Counted from the first letter of the stretch, positions 8,371 through 16,840 are shown. The stretch is DNA of 64,000 nt from Thermoplasmatota archaeon (GCA_023381355.1 JAMCUL010000023.1:1-64000); one strand, 5' to 3'. Made by a program: numbers and translations. The notes: generated by a model not told the origin, from the letters alone.

Positions 8371-9306
8371 ATGGCGCTCAAGGAAGTAAAACGTGTCTCC
8401 CTCCCTCATCACTTGGATGGTGGCGAATTTGACCATGCTGCCGTGGATGAGGTGTCCGATCTTTTATACGTAGCCCATCCATCGAACGATGCAGTGGACG
8501 TCATTGATCTAAGTGCTGAGAAATTCCTGTACTCCATCACAGGGCATAAGGGAGTGGCTGGAGTTTGGGTTTCAGCGAAAAGAAGACTCCTATTCACTTC
8601 TAATAGGGGGGAGGATACTGCAAGTGTATTCCTTCTTGATGGAAAAAAAGCCATAGAGAAGTTTCGCGTCCCTACCGGGGTCAGGCCAAATGGCATGGCA
8701 TTTGATGAGGGAAGAAACATCCTCATGGTTGCAGGTGTCGGCAATGCAGAAAAGAGCAATGCCCCACCATCTCTGACCTTCATAGACACCAGCAGCGGGA
8801 AAGTAATAGGAAAGATCGAGCTCCCGGGAAGAACTCGATGGGCACTTTATAATGCAGATACGGATTCATTCTTCGTGAACGTTGCTGATCCACCTTCAAT
8901 AGTTTCCGTTAGGGCCGATGATCTTTCTAAGGTTTCCAGAACGTTCAACATCCCGGCTAGAGGGCCACATGGACTCGAACAGAATAGGAAAGAAGACACA
9001 CTATATTGCGCCTGTGATGAAGGCATCTTAATCGGCCTTAACTTAGGAACCGGTGCAACAGAAGTTCTCGGGCCTCTATCAGGACCACCGGATGTAATCT
9101 GGCTGAACCGGAATTTGGATCGACTTTACGTTGCGGTGGGGGATCCTGGTGTAATGGATGTCTTTGATACAAAGACTCTCCACTTTGTAGAGAAAATACA
9201 AACCGGTCCTGACGCACACACCCTTACCGTAGATCATCGTCGCGGAAATGTGCACGTCTTCTTGCCTGGCGTTTGCCTGGATTTAATACTCGCAGACGGA
9301 ACCTAA
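8371..9306 (+). CDS. YncE-like beta-propeller protein
   Basis: 311 aa. Repeated blades with the pattern hydrophobic-Y/V-V-A-x-x-x-x-D-x-V-x-V-I-D recur along the whole length, as in the YncE/YVTN (PQQ-propeller-like) group; examples are LLYVAHPSNDAVDVIDL and RLYVAVGDPGVMDVFDT. No signal peptide is visible with the ATG 8371 start, so it should be cytoplasmic unless exported another way. That start has AAAGGAG at 8352-8358 in front of it; an upstream in-frame ATG at 8293 would overlap the ChrB-like gene by 46 bases and looks less likely. Co-directional with chrB-like, 32 bases apart, so probably the same transcript. The ligand or partner is unknown. Confidence 0.8.
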   Translation: MALKEVKRVSLPHHLDGGEFDHAAVDEVSDLLYVAHPSNDAVDVIDLSAEKFLYSITGHKGVAGVWVSAKRRLLFTSNRGEDTASVFLLDGKKAIEKFRVPTGVRPNGMAFDEGRNILMVAGVGNAEKSNAPPSLTFIDTSSGKVIGKIELPGRTRWALYNADTDSFFVNVADPPSIVSVRADDLSKVSRTFNIPARGPHGLEQNRKEDTLYCACDEGILIGLNLGTGATEVLGPLSGPPDVIWLNRNLDRLYVAVGDPGVMDVFDTKTLHFVEKIQTGPDAHTLTVDHRRGNVHVFLPGVCLDLILADGT

Positions 9307-10058
9307 CTGCATAGATGCGCAGTTTTCCAGGAATATTTAATAGGCTGACGGTACGTTGCCCATGGTATTCCATTAATATTTTAAGCGAATCCAGACCGTT
9401 CCATTTAATGCATTTTGCTCCTCAGGGAAGTGCCCACATCAGGCAAAATGTACTGGTCAATCCCTGAAGCCTCAGTGCAAATTGAGACTTTGTTGTCTTT
9501 GTTTAAGATTTCGGATATCACATCGTGGCTGGGGATGGCAATAAGGATTCCCCTGTCCAAATAATACGAGCCAATGGCTCGGATTTACAAACTGGCTCAT
9601 GATCTTTGAATTCCAATTTCCCTTTGTTCCATGGTGAGAAATAGGCAAGTGGGTCATAATGCTAAGATAATTAGGATAATTATCAAGAAATCCAGGCCAC
9701 AGCGTATTTGAATTGATATCCAGACTCGGGACTCATACAATTTTGCCACGTGATTCAATCTGGCTTGCGATGATGAACCCTTTAATTCATGGATGTCAGT
9801 GAAAGCAAACTCGAAGGGCGCAAGAATGAAGATACGTTCCTTTTTGATTTGTGAAATGGCTAAGATAGGTGTCATTTAGGCGCTTGGGACAAAATGTTTT
9901 CTTATAACAGATTTTTATTTTATCCCTATTGCTTTTGTTGGAGAGTATTCTTCTTAGTGTTATGGCAATCAATTCTATTTGTTTTTGGAAGGATTTCATT
10001 ACCCATAGTTCTGGTATGAAGGTAAATAGTCTTATACCAATATACCATTTAAATTTAA
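9307..10058. other. Gene-free spacer with repeat copy 4 and an inverted repeat
   Basis: No supported gene. It holds repeat copy 4 and, directly after it, the inverted repeat CATTTTGC (9411-9418) / GCAAAATG (9443-9450) with a second nested pair TCAGGGA/TCCCTGA. Short open frames on both strands have no recognisable content. The last 50 bases carry A/T-rich sequence that could be the promoter of the VapBC pair at 10059. Confidence 0.5.
9372..9405 (+). repeat. Cassette-boundary repeat, copy 4 (divergent)
   Basis: The most diverged copy: ATTAATATTTTAAGCGAAT followed by CCAGACCGTTCCATT. The GACCGGTC palindrome is changed to GACCGTTC. It follows the beta-propeller gene and precedes the second VapBC module. 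Confidence 0.55.
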
Positions 10059-10319
10059 ATGAAAGTGAAAACGAGTATATCCATAGACAAACAGATTTGG
10101 ATGGAACTTAAGAATTTCGCATTACAGCGAGGTAAGGATATAAGCGTCATCCTAGAGGATGCTATCGAAAACTAGCTGTATTTAAATTTATACAAATCCT
10201 TGATGAAATTTTCCAGCTATGGCAAATCTGAACTGGATTTTGAGCCGATTAAACCAAAGGGCAAGATATCTGACCTAGTAAGGAGCATGAGGGATGACAG
10301 AGAAAGTCGTATATCTTGA
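10059..10319 (+). pseudogene. vapB: VapB antitoxin interrupted by in-frame TAG
   Basis: One reading frame encodes a normal-looking 86-residue antitoxin, but a TAG at 10173-10175 splits it. Before the stop, MKVKTSISIDKQIW and FALQRGKDISVILEDAI form a ribbon-helix-helix DNA-binding domain. After it, in the same frame, comes DFEPIKPKGKISDLVRSMRDD, a typical toxin-binding tail. The frame runs 26 bases into the VapC gene, as antitoxins often do. Either the antitoxin is dead, TAG is read through, or the C-terminal piece is made separately from ATG 10203 (38 aa). Read-through with pyrrolysine is known in some related archaea, but no evidence for it is in the window. A sequencing error is also possible. 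Confidence 0.75.
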
Positions 10320-10764
10320 CAGCAGCGCAATAGTAAAGAGGTATGTGTATGAAACTGGCTCGGAATTTATTCGCGCACAATACAGTGAAGCTTATCTGGG
10401 AAACATTCTGCTTTCTTTTAATGCCTGGAATATTGGAGAGGTTATTGGACTATTTGACAGGGCACACAGACAGAAAAGAATTACAAGCGAACAGTTGGAT
10501 GAAGTTATGGGCAGATTCTCTAATGAGACTGCGAGGCTCAAGAAGATAAGCAGAATGAGGATAATCACCTTATCGGAAAGCGTACTGGAAAGCAGCTGGG
10601 ATGTTGTGATAAAACACCATATCTATGTTGCCGATGCCTTACAGATTACAAGTGCTATTGAAGCTGGATGTAACGAGTTTTACACTGGAGATGAAAAGCT
10701 TCATAAGTTGGCACTCTCCTCCGGCTTAAATTCGTTTTATTTAGGACGATCATTGTCCCCTTAA
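10294..10764 (+). CDS. vapC: VapC toxin, PIN-domain ribonuclease
   Basis: 156 aa PIN-domain protein. The metal-binding residues are D9 (VYLDSSA), E49 (NIGEVIG), D114 (YVADAL) and D133 (TGDEK). The fold and spacing are those of VapC ribonuclease toxins. Its start lies inside the 3' end of the interrupted antitoxin frame (26-base overlap), the usual arrangement for coupled expression. The toxin itself looks intact, which is striking next to a split antitoxin: either the C-terminal antitoxin fragment suffices for neutralisation or expression is silenced. It differs clearly in sequence from the VapC at 5.5 kb, so the two modules were acquired separately. Confidence 0.88.
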   Translation: MTEKVVYLDSSAIVKRYVYETGSEFIRAQYSEAYLGNILLSFNAWNIGEVIGLFDRAHRQKRITSEQLDEVMGRFSNETARLKKISRMRIITLSESVLESSWDVVIKHHIYVADALQITSAIEAGCNEFYTGDEKLHKLALSSGLNSFYLGRSLSP

Positions 10765-11129
10765 ATAAACAACCGTGCTTTAATTTCAGTGTGCTCATCA
10801 GTTTTCGCTTAATTCTTTAATTAAATCTCGACCGGTCCATTGAAACTCTACTTGAACATCTTGAGACCGTTCTCAATAAAAATTTCAAAATGCTTATCCA
10901 CGGGTTTCTAAGATTTCATATGGTAAGGTCATGGTAAATACTCTGATTTAACAACTATATAGAAATCTGTATCGGATATGAATTTTTTTGGTTTATTATA
11001 GTTAATGTGATAGTATCCCGGATTTTGTGTAAGAGTAACAGGGATCAGTCCCAGATCATGAGTAAATTTCATGAAAAAGGAAAAGATACCCCCAGAAACC
11101 TCACAAGAGGCAATAACCAATGGAAGAAA
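10765..11129. other. Spacer with repeat copy 5
   Basis: No gene is supported. Repeat copy 5 lies at 10806-10841. The remainder up to the transposase remnant is A/T-rich; a short minus-strand open frame has no recognisable content and overlaps the remnant. Confidence 0.5.
10806..10841 (+). repeat. Cassette-boundary repeat, copy 5
   Basis: It reads CGCTTAATTC, TTTAATTAAAT, CTCGACCGGTCCATT and runs on into GAAAC. Same orientation as the others; it lies downstream of the second VapC and is the last copy seen before the transposase remnants. Confidence 0.75.
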
Positions 11130-11530
11130 TGGATAAAAGATATCTGAAATAGTTAAATCGACAGTGAAGGAGTTTCTGGAATCTCTGTTTAAGGGAGAGA
11201 TTATGGCCTTTCTTGAGGAAAATGAAGGCATAAGGAAAGACAATTATAAAAGAGACCTTGGAACGCAATATAGGAAGATCAATGATCAGGGGGTATCAAG
11301 ATACAGAGACAATGAATTCCAGAATGCCCTCTTTGACATATATTAGAGGAGAGTGCCATGAAGATCATATATCTAGAGGTGGCCGAGATAAATGAGAAAT
11401 GGTCTCTCAGGAATATCAGGGGATTCTATAAAGGAAAGACGAGATCGGGGAGATGTTCCAGGAGAGTTGTCCTTCAAGATTACACAACATTTGGGAAACT
11501 ATGTCTCATATTTATGGATACTTTTCAGTA
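11130..11530 (+). pseudogene. IS256-family transposase remnant with internal deletion
   Basis: The first part (to 11346) reads EFLESLFKGEIMAFLEENEG, then YKRDLGTQYRKIND and a V-R-Y-R-D-x-EFQ-N-ALF run, which is the N-terminal block of IS256/Mutator transposases. Directly afterwards sequence from 11358 reads IIYLEVAEINEKW and RNIRGFYKGK, then EIGEMF in another frame, which matches the extreme C terminus of the same family. The central catalytic part, several hundred codons with the DDE residues, is missing. Stops and at least one frameshift separate the pieces. No terminal inverted repeats are obvious. It is dead, and marks insertion and decay at the edge of the accessory region. Confidence 0.7.
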
Positions 11531-11698
11531 ACTCAAAATGGACAAATTTGAATTAGCTTTTGCAGGAGATTCGGGAAAGAAATGTTACCCACATCTGCAT
11601 TAGCAGTTGCTTCTTTCATGATGCAGATGTAATAAGTATGTATGCCTAAGAAAGTGAGCCCCTTTTCGATGTAAAGAAAGTTCCATGACTGGAATCCA

Positions 11699-12136
11699 TT
11701 ATGATAACTCGGTTGAGTCCTCTTTCATGGATTTATATTTCTCCTTCAGTTTGATATAGGAACTACGAAATTCATTACGTGACATATCAGCAAGGCTTTT
11801 GCCGGCAAATTCACAAATAATCCTCCGCAAGTGACTTGCCCCTAGAAGTATTACGATATATCCGGCAGTGATAGTAAATAAAAGGAGAGGTATGAATATA
11901 AAAGGATGCAATTGAATGAGATTATAATAAGAAACTGAGTAACAGGAGTAATCAGGAGACGATTCGCTCACCACAACTTTCTTGGTTTGAGAGAGCCCGT
12001 AAATAAATATCGCAAATCCAAGTATGACAACCCCCAATCCTACGAACTGCCCTCTTCTCCAGAATACCAACTTCTTCGCCAGCGTTAGAGCGGAGGAAAC
12101 ACCAGAAATATCTTGAATTCCAGAATCAATTTCCAT
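11699..12136 (-). CDS. Small membrane protein, two predicted helices
   Basis: 145 aa, not recognised. Two hydrophobic segments are clear: GLGVVILGFAIFIYGL (about 33-48) and FIFIPLLLFTITAGYIVILLG (about 79-99), separated by a polar loop with Tyr, Ser and two Cys. A charged C-terminal region (RNEFRSSYIKLKEKYKSM) should be cytoplasmic and helical. ATG 12136 is chosen because GTATATATTT on the minus strand lies 19-24 bases upstream; an earlier in-frame ATG at 12166 would fall within that box. It stands alone between transposase remnants. It could be a resident of the accessory island; no function can be given. Confidence 0.55.
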   Translation of the reverse strand: MEIDSGIQDISGVSSALTLAKKLVFWRRGQFVGLGVVILGFAIFIYGLSQTKKVVVSESSPDYSCYSVSYYNLIQLHPFIFIPLLLFTITAGYIVILLGASHLRRIICEFAGKSLADMSRNEFRSSYIKLKEKYKSMKEDSTELS

Positions 12137-13110
12137 ATTCTTTATCAATGAAATATATACTTTCAATATATTACTCTTATTTGATCTGTAACCGCAAAAA
12201 TTAAATTGTAAATTTTGCCCTTTTACATAATAGGTATTCCTTTACCTGTTTCCAATTTCTTTGATCCAAGTGTAAGATATATTATTCGGTTTATAGTTGA
12301 TACTATAATCTACTGAATAATTATCCTTGCAAATGGCAGTCACTCGCGTGTGTGATCTGTGAATATCATATTCTCAAAATTATCATTATCCAGATCTATG
12401 GAAGTTTTTGATTTCATTATATCATCCTGGAACATGAAACGCTTTTTGCTTAAATTACTCTCTGATGTGATTTCGAGATTCTTTCAATCAAATTTATGTA
12501 TAATATATCGCGAATCATTAGGAATCTTTGTAGTCTTGCTTGAGTAGAATTTGGGATTAGTAACAGGAACAATTCTGGAATATTTAGATTCCTGCAGTAT
12601 ACTTCCAAGAGAGGCAGCACGTTTTGTGCAATATGGGGGAAATTGAAAGTATGCAGGTACGTCATGGTCAATGGACAATGATAAATGATTTGAATCCCTG
12701 GATGTTTTTCCATGCCTTTGCAGATAAACCACGATCAACTGTTGAAACCTTTTCTGATATCCCACCATTATTCATGGTCCAGATCTTATAAAAACAACGT
12801 TAGAGTGGATAGCGTTGTAGAAATGCAATTAAAGCATAAAAGAGACGTTTACGCATTGCACATTCTTAACAATACTATTTCCCTCGTCAGATAGGGAGGT
12901 TGATCAGCCTTGTCCTGTCCTCTTTTTATCGTAAATATTGTTTCCACATCTTCAATAAACATGCATCTTTTTAGATTGTTTTTCCTCCTTTACATGGCAT
13001 CCACTTATCAACATATAGTATGACTCAATCGTGAAGCATCATATGTACATAACACAGGAAAGGATTGCATGCAAATTTTCCCCAATGCATCTAATGGATC
13101 ATTCATGCAG
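12137..13110. other. A/T-rich gene-poor stretch with a likely transposase relic
   Basis: No intact gene is supported in these 970 bases. The minus strand at 12484-12768 carries a possible transposase relic, listed separately. The rest is A/T-rich with stops in all frames. The end (13000-13110) borders the MarR-like gene 3' end. Confidence 0.5.
12484..12768 (-). pseudogene. Possible IS1634/IS4-like transposase relic
   Basis: The open stretch reads LSIDHDVPAYFQFPPYCTKR, then LGSILQESKYS and IVPVTNPKFYSSKTTK. This resembles the block of IS1634/IS4-type transposases in which a P-V-Y-F-x-x-x-P-G-N-x-x-D segment precedes L-x-x-x-x-x-E-S and a D-R-G-F-Y-S-x-x-N motif. Key residues of an active enzyme (the Gly-Asn and the Asp before R/G-F-Y-S) are altered, and no start or full length is present. 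The reading could be chance; I rate it as a weak call supported mainly by the FYSSK end and the surrounding transposase debris. Confidence 0.3.
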
Positions 13111-13581
13111 TCAACTGGAAGAAATCAGATTTCCGAGCATTTCTGTGAATTCATCCACATCATTACCCAGAATAGAAAAGAAATCGCCATCGGCATCCTC
13201 AACTATTTTGATTGCCTTTTCAACCAGGATTCTCCCATCTTCTGTTGGAGATATCAGATGAGCCCTGCTGTCATGAGAATTTTGTGACCGTAGGACCAGA
13301 TGCTTTGCCTCAAGATAACGCAATACCTGAGAAACCATCATGACATCGGCATGTGCAAACCTGGAAATCGCTGCCTGTGTGGCTTCCATGCCATGATCAT
13401 TCAACCATGCAGTAGATGCCAGAAGTACAAACTGTACATGGGTTAGTCCAGAATCTTTTAAAGCTGCCCTCATCTTCCTTTGCCATAGATTCGTAGCCTG
13501 CCAAAGCAGAAAGCCGGGACTCTCGCCTGGTTTCTCATACTTTGTTGGCATCTTATGTGGGGACGACATTCTCTCAACCAT
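13111..13581 (-). CDS. MarR-family transcriptional regulator
   Basis: 156 aa. The central winged helix is visible: LTHVQFVLLASTAWL, then EATQAAISRFAHADVMMVSQVLRYLEAKHLV as helix-turn-helix, and a wing with R-S-Q-N-S-H-D-S-R-A-H-L-ISPTEDG, the MarR 'D-x-R' wing. N- and C-terminal helices would form the dimer. ATG 13581 overlaps the TGA of the upstream SRPBCC gene by one base (TGATG), a translational coupling signal; ATG 13569 is an alternative. The two genes form one unit transcribed from about 14057. MarR proteins sense aromatic or oxidising ligands; here the coupled SRPBCC protein may bind the same kind of ligand. Ligand unknown. Confidence 0.88.
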   Translation of the reverse strand: MVERMSSPHKMPTKYEKPGESPGFLLWQATNLWQRKMRAALKDSGLTHVQFVLLASTAWLNDHGMEATQAAISRFAHADVMMVSQVLRYLEAKHLVLRSQNSHDSRAHLISPTEDGRILVEKAIKIVEDADGDFFSILGNDVDEFTEMLGNLISSS

Positions 13582-14030
13582 CAGTTATTCTTGCATATTT
13601 TTTCCATGAAAATAGCCATTCTGGCCATATTTTCCATGGTTCCAGGCACTCCGGACGATACTCCTTCACCTATTTCCCTTTCCATCTCTTCATTACCCGA
13701 ACAGAGGACTACTACACGATTCGTAAGTCTGATCTTGCCTTCAGGCAGGTTCGAAAAAGTGTGGATAAACTTTATCGTAGATCCCAGATCATCAACGATG
13801 GTTTCATCAGAGAAACCCTTATCCGGGTCAGCCAGCGTAATCCTATAAGTTAGGGAGGCCTGTCCCTCTAGCTTGATTTTTCCATGAGACCCCTGCTTGA
13901 ATTCTCCATCCAGGGAGACGTCTTCAATCCCATGGTCCCAGAGAGGCCATGATTCAATGTTACTGTAGAGAGTCCATATCGTTTCTTTTCCTGCTTCTGT
14001 CAGTATGCTGTGCTCAAATTCCCAGGTCAT
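13581..14030 (-). CDS. SRPBCC/polyketide-cyclase-like protein
   Basis: 149 aa. The pattern begins WEFEHSILTEAGKETIWTLYSNIESWPLWDHGIEDVSL, the first strand, helix and W-P-x-W-D stretch of the START/SRPBCC ligand-binding fold; later strands (HGKIKLEGQASLTYRIT) and a C-terminal amphipathic helix (MENMARMAIFMEKI) complete it. Such proteins bind hydrophobic ligands or catalyse small-molecule changes; no catalytic role can be assigned. ATG 14030 is chosen because TAATTATTATATAT on the coding side lies about 27 bases upstream, the leaderless spacing. First gene of a two-gene unit with the MarR regulator, whose start overlaps its stop. Confidence 0.82.
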   Translation of the reverse strand: MTWEFEHSILTEAGKETIWTLYSNIESWPLWDHGIEDVSLDGEFKQGSHGKIKLEGQASLTYRITLADPDKGFSDETIVDDLGSTIKFIHTFSNLPEGKIRLTNRVVVLCSGNEEMEREIGEGVSSGVPGTMENMARMAIFMEKICKNN

Positions 14031-14414
14031 TATACCACATGAGGAAGATAGTATGTGCATATATAATAATTACGCTTATATTTTGAAATTGTCTTTTCAA
14101 ATGAAATAACATTCATATTAGACTTAAAGAGTGGCCGGAACATTGATTGAGATTTTATCACTAAATTTGTGGAATGCATGTTTTCCCAGGATAAGGAATC
14201 ATCATTATGAATTGATTCAGATAGGTTCTGATATTGTGAGACCACCCCTTCATGAAAACTTGCATGAAGTTGAAGTATCATTCTATCCCGGTATATCCTA
14301 ATCCATCATGGTCCCTGAATTGTGATACAATGATGACATTAAGAAGAGGGATGGAGAAATTCCCTGAATGCAAATATGACAGTCCGTGTAATCAGACAAG
14401 GATGCCTGCGTGAA
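14031..14414. other. Spacer between MscS end and SRPBCC promoter
   Basis: No gene supported. The part next to 14030 carries the TATA-like box of the SRPBCC/marR unit. The rest is ordinary A/T-rich spacer with no strong repeat that I can see. Confidence 0.45.
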
Positions 14415-15581
14415 TCATTTTTGCTGGGTTGCCTCTTTCTTCAGGGAAAGATATGCTTCCTCGTATGCATAATTAATCGTGCTGGCTACCTGATCATACT
14501 GGGCATTTTCTGAAAGGTTGAACGTAACCTTGATACTGTTGATTGCAGAATTTTTGATAAAAAAGTATGAATGAAAATCAACAATGCCTGCATCATTCTT
14601 CCTTGATTCAAGATTGGCATCGCCAAGAACCTGAATACTTTTTATGGGAATATCCACAGGAAATCCGAGGATTATATTATTGCCCTGCGGTGTCCTGTTC
14701 TTCATCTCCCAGTAAGCTTCCTCACAGGCAAGATTCAGTGCACTGGCAATCCTGTTGTAGCCCAGGATTTTTTCAAAGTCAAATATAATCTTAATGCTGT
14801 TTGAATTGAACGTCTTGGTGTAAAAATACATCTCCAATCCAACAATACCCAGTTTTTCCTTCTGATCCATTACCTTCTTTTCTGCGATGGACATGATCCC
14901 CTTGATCTGGGCATCAACAGGGAGTGCCACAAGGATCGACGCACGTATAACCTTACCCACATTCAAATTAGTAAACTGCGTCTGCCCAAGCAAGGCAGTG
15001 TTCGGGAGTTCTGTAATGTTTCCATCAATCGTCAGCACCTGCACAGTGAGCAACTTTACATCTACGACTTCACCAACAACAGGATTATCAAATAGCCAAG
15101 AAAAGATTGAAACGCTTTCCCTCGGCTTGATGACACCAGCAGTGGCAAGAAGGAGGCCACTCAAAAGGCTGGATACTGTGTTCTGGAGTGCAAATGAAAG
15201 AATCAAACCACCAACTGTGCCACCAATGATGGCACCAGTCAGGCTAACGCCAATATATGCAAGGAATGCCGCTATTGCGCCACCATATACAATGGCACGA
15301 ATCACTGTGTAAAGCCCCATATAATTCCTTCCAAAATCTTTTTGGGAGGATCTTTCAATGATTCGTTTTACTATGCTCAATATTCCCATGGCAATGGAAA
15401 AAATAACTATTGCACCAACTGCATCCTTCAGGTACTGATCATATGGCTTAAGAGCAGGAAAATATATCTCAGCCATGGGAAAAATATACAGCTGGAAAGC
15501 CAGGATCACGGCAATTCCAATTATAATTATGAATACCGCCCTTATCTGTGCACTACCGTGACCTTTTACCTGGGACATCAT
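14415..15581 (-). CDS. MscS-family mechanosensitive channel with duplicated C-terminal unit
   Basis: 388 aa. N-terminal hydrophobic helices (about 15-36 and 50-70) precede the pore region G-x-x-G-G-x-I-x-G-G-T-V-GGLILSFALQNTVSSLLSG and the beta domain with ESVSIFSW and ITELPNTALLGQTQFTNL, all MscS hallmarks. Such channels open on membrane tension to release osmolytes. The C-terminal third repeats itself: EMYFYTKTFNSNSIKIIFDF...YNRIASALNLACEEAYWEMK is echoed by FHSYFFIKNSAINSIKVTFNL...YDQVASTINYAYEEAYLSLK, about 85 residues later. I know of no function for this unit. ATG 15581 (MMSQ) lies 25 bases from AACTTATAAC; ATG 15599 is an alternative. Confidence 0.88.
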   Translation of the reverse strand: MMSQVKGHGSAQIRAVFIIIIGIAVILAFQLYIFPMAEIYFPALKPYDQYLKDAVGAIVIFSIAMGILSIVKRIIERSSQKDFGRNYMGLYTVIRAIVYGGAIAAFLAYIGVSLTGAIIGGTVGGLILSFALQNTVSSLLSGLLLATAGVIKPRESVSIFSWLFDNPVVGEVVDVKLLTVQVLTIDGNITELPNTALLGQTQFTNLNVGKVIRASILVALPVDAQIKGIMSIAEKKVMDQKEKLGIVGLEMYFYTKTFNSNSIKIIFDFEKILGYNRIASALNLACEEAYWEMKNRTPQGNNIILGFPVDIPIKSIQVLGDANLESRKNDAGIVDFHSYFFIKNSAINSIKVTFNLSENAQYDQVASTINYAYEEAYLSLKKEATQQK

Positions 15582-16284
15582 TTCCATATGTATCCACATC
15601 GTTATAAGTTTTCTTCACGTTTCCGGCTGTTCTACACTTCAGGACTGCGGGAAAAAAGTTTCTGTATCAGGAGAACGTGATCCTGAAAAACATCTGGATA
15701 TCAGGAAAAATCTTCCATCCATTCCATGGAATCCTGGATAATCAAAGATCGGTATGATGATGGACAATAATATATGCTAAAAGTTGGAGAGGTGTTTTAT
15801 GCGGGTCACTCCGCATACCGTGCCAGGTGTTCAACTCCATGCTTAAAGGCTGGCATCATATCAATTTAATCCTCGTTCACTGCGTTTATTTGCAGCAGGT
15901 TCTCATTCTAAGAACCAGTAAACTTATTTCTTGAACCCCATTTCTTCCAGTCCTGCCTGGCCACAACTTGTGGCCGTGACATGAGACAGGTTTATGCTCT
16001 TTTAAATACATCCCCGGAGTTATTTTGCATTCCTGGTTTAAACCTGCGCTTCTCCGGCATTCCAGCCCATTTCCAGGTTATAACCTGTATTTTATTGAAG
16101 CATCCGTGAGCATGATTTACAGATTTCACAAAAAATTCTAATTCAGAAATGTTATAAAATAGATCGTACAATATTAATCATTATAGCCCTAAATCACCAC
16201 AAAGAGTGGTAAGTCCTTTACACTATTCAGCGGAAATTGGTAGCATTTGAAAATTATTTTATCCCTTGTACCAATGATCTGCTC
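15582..16284. other. Gene-free region with a cluster of palindromes
   Basis: Apart from the mscS and FHA promoters I see no gene. Five dyads lie within 290 bases: TATGCGG/CCGCATA (15798-15817), GGTTCT/AGAACC (15898-15916), GGCCACAACTTGTGGCC (15959-15975), GGTTTAAACC (16035-16044) and CAGGTTATAACCTG (16074-16087). Three share a GGTT...AACC core. They may be operators or a structured transcript. Confidence 0.6.
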
Positions 16285-16620
16285 ATGGTTGAAGCTGATT
16301 CAAAGTTCAAGATTGTTTTTTCCAATGGAAACGAGGTTCCACTTACTGAGAGCAGGAATTTTGGAAGATCGGATTTCGAAGGAAGGGTTGAAGATGAACT
16401 TAAACTCCAGTATGTATCAAGGGACCAGATCAGGATCTATCTGGAAAATGGACATATTCAGATTGAGGAACTCGAGACAAGCAAGAACGGTACATGGCTG
16501 ATATCTGGCGGAAATGTGACAAAACTTGAGAAAGGCAAGAAATATGATGTGAAGGAAGGGGATGAGGTTAATTTCTCCATGTCCGTCACAATAAAGGTAG
16601 AGAAAGACATAGCAGCCTGA
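16285..16620 (+). CDS. FHA-domain protein
   Basis: 111 aa, a single forkhead-associated domain. Visible elements are NFGRSDF (the G-R-S of the first binding loop), YVSRDQIRIY (S-R-x-Q in place of the usual S-R-x-H) and SKNGTWL (the N-G-T motif). FHA domains bind phosphothreonine peptides, so this protein should read Ser/Thr kinase signals, though no kinase is in the window. The His-to-Gln change in the second loop is a modest departure. ATG 16285 is chosen since an A/T-rich box lies about 25 bases before it; a TTG at 16237 would add 16 residues without domain content. Monocistronic. Confidence 0.82.
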   Translation: MVEADSKFKIVFSNGNEVPLTESRNFGRSDFEGRVEDELKLQYVSRDQIRIYLENGHIQIEELETSKNGTWLISGGNVTKLEKGKKYDVKEGDEVNFSMSVTIKVEKDIAA

Positions 16621-16840
16621 TTCTGCAGTACATTTCAATGGCCATTTTTCCTTGCGGAAAGAGATCTGATAAAATAAGCCATGCTTTTCATCCATCCGTG
16701 TCTCATACCACACAGGAAAAATGCTGATGATTCCAGTCAAGAAATTCTTTTTTCGAGCATGACTGGCATAAATCATTACCATTCTGGATGATTACATAAA
16801 CAATCAGCAATTTTAATTAATGCAATGCATATTTTCACCA

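Noticed and set aside
5501-10841. CRISPR array based on the repeat ending ATT(GAAAC)
   Set aside because: Copies are 750-2300 bases apart, differ from each other by several bases and enclose genes instead of 30-40 base spacers; no cas genes are visible.
10929-11243. Minus-strand protein-coding gene
   Set aside because: No recognisable features and it overlaps the IS256 relic on the plus strand.
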